Source: Alkalihalobacillus alcalophilus ATCC 27647 = CGMCC 1.3604 (GTDB taxonomy: Bacteria > Bacillota > Bacilli > Bacillales > Bacillaceae_D). Taken from it: 27,353 nt of DNA. Shown in pieces: positions 22,874 to 27,353 of this stretch. Location: assembly GCF_000292245.2 (NCBI RefSeq), contig NZ_ALPT02000056.1, positions 1 to 27,353 on the forward strand, read 5' to 3'. Both the position numbers and the translations under genes were made by a program. Under the pieces are notes generated by a model that was given only the letters and a program-made list of their open reading frames with translations, did not search any database and was not told the origin of the DNA. Every line of letters begins with the position of its first letter. Within the stretch, counting starts at the first letter, position 1.

Positions 22874-24328
22874 TTATTTACATTGTCCTTCTTTTAAGTA
22901 TTGCAATGTCTCTTGATCATTCTTGCTAGGCAAGTTAAATACTTGCTTGTACTTCTCATGTCCTTTACCCGTTATTACTAGCCAGTCCCCCTTTTCCATT
23001 TCGGAATAAGCATGCTTAATCGCTTCGGTTCGATCGTTAATAATGATCGCTTGATTGTCGATTGATTCATTTAACTTAAGTAAAGTTTGATACATCTCCT
23101 CTTCACTTACTCCATTTAAATCATCAAAGGTTAGAAAAATTTGGTCACTATGCTGAAATGAATGCTCAAGCATTGCCTCTCTTTTTGTAACATCACTATC
23201 CCCACGAAAACCAAAAACATGAAAAAGACGATTCGGTTTATACATTTTGATCGTTTTTAAACAAGCGTCAATTGATTCAGGTGAATGAGCATAATCTATA
23301 ACAGCGGTTGAATCTTTTGGTAATTTCATTTGTTGAAATCGTCCTGGCACTTCTGGAAACTGAGATAATGCCTTTTTAATTTCTTTCGGTGTAACCCCAC
23401 ATTTTTCAGCGGTTGCATAAGCTAATAAAGCATTTCGGTTTTGATGCACACCAATAACAGGCAACTCAAATGATATTTCCATATCGAACTTACTTAACTC
23501 AAATAACGTCGAAAACTCATTTTCATAAGAAGAAACGATATCATTGTGATGTTGGGGTCCAACTGTCGTCACTTTTTTGTGTTGCTTTTTCACATAGGCA
23601 ACTAACCTTTCACTCCAAATTTCTGTAAAGGTAGCCACTATCGCTTCCCCGTTAGGCTTTAATTGATCAAATAATTTTACTTTACTTGCAAAATAATGCT
23701 CAATCGTTGGATGGTAATTAAGATGATCATGACTTAAATTCGTAAATAAAGCATAATCAAAAAAAACATCACTCACCCGTCCTTGATCAAGTCCATGCGA
23801 AGACACTTCTAAAATGACATATTCATCCTCACTTTCAGCAAGTAACTTCTGAATCGTTATCGCATCTGGTGTTGTGACATGAGAAGGCCTCGTTTCTCCA
23901 TTTATTTCATGACTGACAGAACTAATAAGCGAACATGTCCTTCCTGCTTCAGTTAAAATATGTTTGAGCATATAAGAAGTTGTTGTTTTGCCATTCGTAC
24001 CTGTAATACCAATCACTTTATGTTTATTTGTAGGAAATTGATAAAAAGCCGCACTTAAACGCGATAAAGCTCTTCGACTATCTGGAACGGAATAATAAGG
24101 TATATCTATTTGAATCGATTTGGCTTCACCGAGTACTGCCACAGCCCCTCGTTCACATGCTTCTGCTATATAATCATGACCATCTTGCTCAAATCCACTA
24201 ATCGCTACAAAAAGAAAACCAGGCTCCACTTTTTTTGAATGAAAATGTAAGCCAGTCACTTCGATATCATTCAGGCTCGGCTCATTTACTATCATATTCA
24301 ATTCTTGTAAAAGTAATGGAAGCTTCAT
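22874..24328 (-). CDS. Divergent MurE-like Mur ligase (UDP-MurNAc-tripeptide synthetase paralogue)
   Basis: This approximately 484-residue protein has the three-domain Mur ligase layout. Counting from the in-frame GTG at 24331, GITGTNGKTTTSYMLKHIL (108-126) is the ATP P-loop. HVTTPDAI at 151-158 and SSHGLDQGRV at 177-186 are MurE-like, K217 in YFASKVKLF is the probable carbamylated lysine, AVIDYAHSPESI is at 343-354, and GKGHEKYKQ is at 455-463. These place it nearest MurE, which adds the third amino acid to UDP-MurNAc-L-Ala-D-Glu. Two motifs are unusual: GFRGDSDVTKR replaces the typical GxGGDRDxxKR, and TFDDLNGVSEE (401-411) occurs where DAP-adding enzymes have DNPR. It is not in a dcw cluster, so it is probably a second, specialised Mur ligase. 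ATG 24328 is preferred; GTG 24331 also fits. Confidence 0.82.
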   Translation of the reverse strand: MKLPLLLQELNMIVNEPSLNDIEVTGLHFHSKKVEPGFLFVAISGFEQDGHDYIAEACERGAVAVLGEAKSIQIDIPYYSVPDSRRALSRLSAAFYQFPTNKHKVIGITGTNGKTTTSYMLKHILTEAGRTCSLISSVSHEINGETRPSHVTTPDAITIQKLLAESEDEYVILEVSSHGLDQGRVSDVFFDYALFTNLSHDHLNYHPTIEHYFASKVKLFDQLKPNGEAIVATFTEIWSERLVAYVKKQHKKVTTVGPQHHNDIVSSYENEFSTLFELSKFDMEISFELPVIGVHQNRNALLAYATAEKCGVTPKEIKKALSQFPEVPGRFQQMKLPKDSTAVIDYAHSPESIDACLKTIKMYKPNRLFHVFGFRGDSDVTKREAMLEHSFQHSDQIFLTFDDLNGVSEEEMYQTLLKLNESIDNQAIIINDRTEAIKHAYSEMEKGDWLVITGKGHEKYKQVFNLPSKNDQETLQYLKEGQCK

Positions 24329-24734
24329 CACAACCTATCCTCTCAAAAAACTGGTTAAAAATAGTTTCACCATCCCAAATTGAAATTATCCTTTGCTAAA
24401 AGATACAGCAAAGGTGGAAATTGACAATTGCCAGCAAATCGCTCATTTTTAAAGAGGAAGGTGTTCAGAATTCGTGTGCTTAGTTTTTCGTACTGTAATT
24501 TGTGTTAGTTGGCTTTTTTATTACTTATCTCGATTTTTTCGTACCGTAATTTGTGCTGCTTGGCTTTTTTCATTACTTATCCCAGCTTTTTCGCACCGTA
24601 ATCGAGCTCACTCAAATTTTTCATTACTTATCCCAACTTTTTCGGACTGTAATCGGACCCACTCAACTTTCTCATTACCTATCACCAATCCTCCCTCCCA
24701 GGCTCAGATAAACGCCAAAAAAACCGCCAAGAGA
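24329..24734. other. Interval between hflX and the MurE-like gene, largely tandem repeats
   Basis: About 405 bases without a supported gene. The right half is occupied by tandem repeats (24484-24688) and the hflX terminator. A plus-strand open frame of 102 codons runs across the repeats, but the reading frame shifts between repeat units, so it is not conserved coding sequence. Confidence 0.55.
24484..24688. repeat. Four degenerate 51-52 bp tandem repeats
   Basis: Copies begin at 24484, 24535, 24587 and 24638, spaced 51, 52 and 51 bases. Each has TTTTTCG(T/C/G)AC(T/C)GTAAT, a variable middle, a T-rich block and (C)ATTAC(T/C)TATC. A partial extra copy seems to precede the first (AATTCGTGTGCTTAG). 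On the minus strand the unit reads GATA(A/G)GTAATGAAAAA followed by ATTAC(A/G)GT(A/C/G)CGAAAAA. The middle drifts, and indels break any frame. Confidence 0.8.
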
Positions 24735-24746
24735 TTAGACGGTTTT
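24717..24746 (-). terminator. Intrinsic terminator overlapping the hflX stop codon
   Basis: On the minus strand AAACCGTC (24745-24738) pairs with GGCGGTTT (24728-24721) and is followed by T-rich sequence. The hflX stop codon (24737-24735) sits in the loop, so the last hflX codons form the 5' arm. Confidence 0.75.
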
Positions 24747-26006
24747 TATCATAAATTGTTCATATTTTTGTTTATCTTTTAAGCGACAAATGACTTTCAT
24801 ATAAGTGCCTGTTTCTTGATGCTCCATTTCGAGCACGTCGGCATGATTTTGAAAATAATGAACATGTTCTCCTGCCGTATATGGAAATAGGAACTCAACT
24901 TTTACATCAGTTGCAAATAATGATAATTCTAACGTTTGTAATAACGCTTCAAACCCTTTTTTCTCTCGTGCTGAGACGTAAAGAGAATCCTCACGATTTA
25001 TGTGAAATTTATCATCAACGAGTTCACTTTTGTTAAACAAGTAGATCATCGGTATGTTCTCAACACCGATTTCCTTTAAGGTTTCATTAGTGACTTGGAT
25101 TTGTTGTTCATAATTTGGATTAGAATAATCAACGACATGGAGCAATAAATCAGCTTCCTTCACTTCTTCTAATGTCGAACGAAATGCTTTCACAAGATGA
25201 TGAGGAAGTTTATTAACAAACCCAACAGTATCTGTTAAAAGGAAGGAACGATTTTTCGGCAATGTTACTTTTCTAACGGACGTTTCTAAAGTCGCAAAAA
25301 GCATATTTTCTTCAAATACATATTTTTTGTCACTTGCGTTTGTTCCGAATTGTAAAAATGCATTCATAAGCGTAGACTTCCCTGCATTCGTATATCCGAC
25401 CAAGGCAACAACTGGCATTTCTTGCTTTTGTCTGCGCCCTCGTTGAATTTGTCTTTGTTTTACTAGTCGTTCTAACTCTTTTGATAAAATCGACATTTTC
25501 TCTTCGATTTTACGACGATCAAGCTCAAGCTTTGTTTCACCGGCCCCACGATTGGTTGTTCCTACCCCACCTGATTGACGTCCAAGTGATTGACGAAGGC
25601 CGACTAAACGAGGCAACATATATTGCAATTTTGCCAGTTCAACTTGTAATTTGGCTTCTTTCGTTTTCGCCCGCTGCGCAAATATATCTAAAATTAAAAT
25701 GGTGCGATCAATTACTTTGCACTCAAGGATTTGTTCCGTATTCCGAATTTGAGATGGCGATAATTCATCATCAAAAATGACTAAATTCGCATCAGTTGCC
25801 GAAAGCACTTGTTTAACCTCTAATAATTTACCTGCTCCGATATAGGTTGAAGGATTAATTTTTTCTAAACGTTGGGACACTTTGGCTTCGACTGCGACTT
25901 CACAAGCAAAGGCAAGCTGTTCTAATTCATCCATCGAGCGCTCATGACTTGACTGCTGCTGAAGCTCAGCCCCAACTAAAATCGCGACTTGTTGTTCTTC
26001 TTGCAT
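24735..26006 (-). CDS. hflX: GTPase HflX
   Basis: The 423-residue protein has the N-terminal HflX domain with NPSTYIGAGKLLEV (51-64) and the conserved RGAGETKLELDRR stretch (153-165), followed by a coiled linker. The Obg-type G domain has P-loop GYTNAGKST (204-212), LTDTVGF (G3) and FNKSE (G4). HflX binds the large ribosomal subunit and splits or rescues stalled ribosomes under stress. An in-frame TTG lies at 26018, but the ATG at 26006 follows GGAGGTATAC and is chosen. It lies 33 bases after the HAD gene, so these are probably co-transcribed. The terminator overlaps its stop codon. Confidence 0.95.
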   Translation of the reverse strand: MQEEQQVAILVGAELQQQSSHERSMDELEQLAFACEVAVEAKVSQRLEKINPSTYIGAGKLLEVKQVLSATDANLVIFDDELSPSQIRNTEQILECKVIDRTILILDIFAQRAKTKEAKLQVELAKLQYMLPRLVGLRQSLGRQSGGVGTTNRGAGETKLELDRRKIEEKMSILSKELERLVKQRQIQRGRRQKQEMPVVALVGYTNAGKSTLMNAFLQFGTNASDKKYVFEENMLFATLETSVRKVTLPKNRSFLLTDTVGFVNKLPHHLVKAFRSTLEEVKEADLLLHVVDYSNPNYEQQIQVTNETLKEIGVENIPMIYLFNKSELVDDKFHINREDSLYVSAREKKGFEALLQTLELSLFATDVKVEFLFPYTAGEHVHYFQNHADVLEMEHQETGTYMKVICRLKDKQKYEQFMIKTV

Positions 26007-26039
26007 GTATACCTCCAATTGAATGCTTATCCACCAAAC

Positions 26040-26825
26040 TTAAGAGGATAACTTCTCTAAAAGCGGGAAAAGCTCATGTAAATCTTTAATTTCATAACTT
26101 GGCTCTACTTCATTTCTTTCCTTCTCTTCTCGGTTTAACCAAACTGATTTAATTCCCGTTCGATTAGCCCCAAGTATATCTGTCATCAAATTATCGCCAA
26201 CCATCAGTACCTCTTCATTTGTTACGTTCATTTCTTTTAAAGCAAACTGGAAAATCGCTGGCTCTGGTTTTCCTTGACCAAAATCACCTGAGATGATAAT
26301 TTTTTCAAAAAAGGGTCGTAACTCTGGTGTGATCTCGAGTTTCGTTGTTTGCAATTGTGGGGAGCCATTTGTTAATAATAACAGACGATATTCTTTTTTT
26401 AAACGTTCTAATACTTCAAGGCTTTCTTCATATAAAAAAGGATTCTCTTTCCGATTTTTTCGAAAGGCTCTAACTAATTCTCTGGCAAACTCTTCATCCT
26501 CAATACGAAACATTTTTAGAGCCGACTTCCACGTATCAAGGTGGTAAGAAGAAACCATTTGATTCATTTTCTTAAATTCCGGATGTTCCTCTTCAAACTT
26601 GCCCCATAAACCTTCAAAAGGATTAATACCTATTAATTGTGTAAACTCATATGTTTCATAACTTTTATATAAATCTTTCGCCTTCTTACGAGCCACTTCC
26701 TCAAATCCACTTGCACTAATGCCATATTTATCTTCTACTAGTTGACATGTTTTTTCAAATGCGGTTTGAATGCTTTTTTTATCCCATAATAAAGTATCAT
26801 CTAAATCAAAAAAAATCGCCTTCAA
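26040..26825 (-). CDS. HAD-family hydrolase (subfamily IA, YjjG-like)
   Basis: The 261-residue product starts MKAIFFDLDDTLLWDKK, with the nucleophile aspartate pair D7 and D9. It continues with a helical cap domain, the LLLTNGSPQLQ motif II, the GKPEPAIF lysine motif, and MVGDNLMTDILGA as motif IV. Members of this subfamily dephosphorylate small phosphometabolites, including nucleoside 5'-monophosphates; substrate unknown. The frame opens at GTG 26834, but that codon overlaps the GAGGAG ribosome binding site. The TTG at 26825, eight bases downstream, gives the canonical MKAIFFDLDDT start, so I use it. It precedes hflX on the same strand. Confidence 0.9.
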   Translation of the reverse strand: MKAIFFDLDDTLLWDKKSIQTAFEKTCQLVEDKYGISASGFEEVARKKAKDLYKSYETYEFTQLIGINPFEGLWGKFEEEHPEFKKMNQMVSSYHLDTWKSALKMFRIEDEEFARELVRAFRKNRKENPFLYEESLEVLERLKKEYRLLLLTNGSPQLQTTKLEITPELRPFFEKIIISGDFGQGKPEPAIFQFALKEMNVTNEEVLMVGDNLMTDILGANRTGIKSVWLNREEKERNEVEPSYEIKDLHELFPLLEKLSS

Positions 26826-26974
26826 AATGCCCACTCCTCTATTTTCTCTTTATTCTGATCACTCTTAAGAGTACCGTGTAATATAGGAAGGAGCAAGCGG
26901 TTTATTGGAATTTTAAACTTTTTTTAATAATATTCGGACATTTCATTTTTTTTACCAACCTTCTAAAGTACAAT

Positions 26975-27021
26975 AAAAGGGCCCTCAAAAGTTCATAGAA
27001 TAACTTTTGAGAGCCTTTTTT
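26975..27021 (-). terminator. Intrinsic terminator downstream of the YdbC-like gene (shared terminator family)
   Basis: On the minus strand GGCTCTCAAAAGTT pairs with AACTTTTGAGGGCC over a short loop beginning ATTC, followed by CTTTTATT. It shares AAAAAAGGCT at the base, GTTATTC near the loop and TTGAG-type arms with the elements at 657 and 9240. Complementary T-runs make it usable on both strands. Confidence 0.8.
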
Positions 27022-27023
27022 AT

Positions 27024-27245
27024 TTAAGATTCTGAACTTGTTAGCAGTTTACGCAACTCTAGTAATTCTTCTTTTGTAAAAGTCATTCCTTTGCCCATTT
27101 TTGTATGATCAGGTGCCCAATCACGAATGTCGTATTTGGGTTCCCTCCCATTCCAACTAATCCAATTTAACTCTCGTGTCCACCCTTTAGGACTTTCAGA
27201 AATGGTTCCTATACTTTTAATAATATCGTATTTAAAATCTGACAT
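27024..27245 (-). CDS. YdbC-like protein (PC4-type ssDNA-binding fold)
   Basis: This 73-residue protein begins MSDFKYDIIKSIGTISESPK and contains GWTRELNWISWNGREPKYDIRDW and HTKMGKGMTFTKEELLELRK. This is the conserved pattern I know from Lactococcus YdbC, a PC4-like homodimer that binds single-stranded DNA. Length is typical. Its AGGAGG ribosome binding site lies inside the 3' end of the preceding PAP2 gene, whose stop is only three bases upstream, so the two are probably co-transcribed. The physiological role is unclear; DNA repair or transcription roles are suggested only by fold. Confidence 0.85.
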   Translation of the reverse strand: MSDFKYDIIKSIGTISESPKGWTRELNWISWNGREPKYDIRDWAPDHTKMGKGMTFTKEELLELRKLLTSSES

Positions 27246-27248
27246 AAA

Positions 27249-27353
27249 TTATGGCCTCCTGTTAATGTTTTGCTTAACAATTTCACCAATCACCATGAGC
27301 ATAATCGCTAAAGCAAATCCACCTAATACGTCGGAAGCATAATGAACCCCTAA
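27249..27353 (-). CDS. PAP2-type membrane phosphatase (C-terminal fragment)
   Basis: The last 34 codons of a gene whose 5' end lies beyond the window. LGVHYASDVLGGFALAIML is the characteristic third motif of type-2 phosphatidic acid phosphatases (HxxxD with H4 and D8 of the fragment), at the end of a membrane segment, followed by a short charged tail. Such proteins dephosphorylate phosphatidic acid, phosphatidylglycerol phosphate or undecaprenyl pyrophosphate. Which one cannot be told from this piece. Confidence 0.85.
   Translation of the reverse strand, partial: LGVHYASDVLGGFALAIMLMVIGEIVKQNINRRP

Noticed and set aside
24484..24688. CRISPR-like array.
   Set aside because: Repeats of 51-52 bp are contiguous and degenerate throughout, with no constant repeat alternating with unique spacers, and no cas genes are present.
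24474..24782. Plus-strand open frame of 102 codons across the tandem repeats.
   Set aside because: One repeat spacing is 52 bases, so the protein reading changes between units; no ribosome binding site; it runs antisense into the end of hflX.

Overview
The window (27,353 bases, low G+C) looks like a chromosomal segment of a Bacillaceae-type Firmicute. The evidence is the AGGAGG-like ribosome binding sites with frequent TTG starts, a Bacillus-type cysJI pair, a des-desK-desR cold-membrane operon, a SAM-I (S-box) riboswitch, a YheC/YheD-type spore-coat gene at the left edge, and small Bacillales families (SE1832-like, YdbC-like). I see no rRNA, tRNA, intact IS element, phage or CRISPR array. 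Most genes lie on the minus strand; only three convincing plus-strand genes occur (12297, 14590, 22188).

Left third (1-9300): 3'-truncated YheC/YheD gene; flavin reductase; phosphotransferase-fold protein; small secreted protein; a 605-residue UbiD-family (de)carboxylase; and cysJ-cysI, the assimilatory NADPH-sulfite reductase, with a good sigma-A promoter. The gap at 5031-5341 carries a short stretch reading like an adenylation-domain core motif with no gene around it.

Middle (9300-15800): des-desK-desR (acyl-lipid desaturase, thermosensor-type kinase, response regulator) with a dyad upstream of des that may be the DesR site. Then come an AbrB/AmoA-type membrane protein, an acetylxylan-esterase-family hydrolase, a VanW-domain secreted protein and a 57-residue coiled-coil protein.

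Right-middle (15800-22500): a ribose-type ABC transporter (lipoprotein, double ATPase, permease) behind a complete SAM-I riboswitch with terminator and antiterminator. This ties a 'sugar' transporter to methionine/SAM status, so a sulfur-containing pentose such as methylthioribose is the best guess for the cargo. Immediately upstream on the same strand are two overlapping luciferase-like flavin monooxygenases. A small unrecognised plus-strand gene follows.

Right end (22500-27353): a divergent MurE-like ligase with a DDLN motif where DAP-type MurE has DNPR; about four degenerate 51-52 bp tandem repeats; hflX with a HAD hydrolase upstream; a YdbC-like ssDNA-binding protein; and the C-terminus of a PAP2 phosphatase. 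Three intrinsic terminators, at 657, 9240 and 26975, share a loop sequence and look like one dispersed family. The most promising leads are the riboswitch-controlled transporter with its monooxygenase neighbours, the tandem repeats and the atypical MurE.
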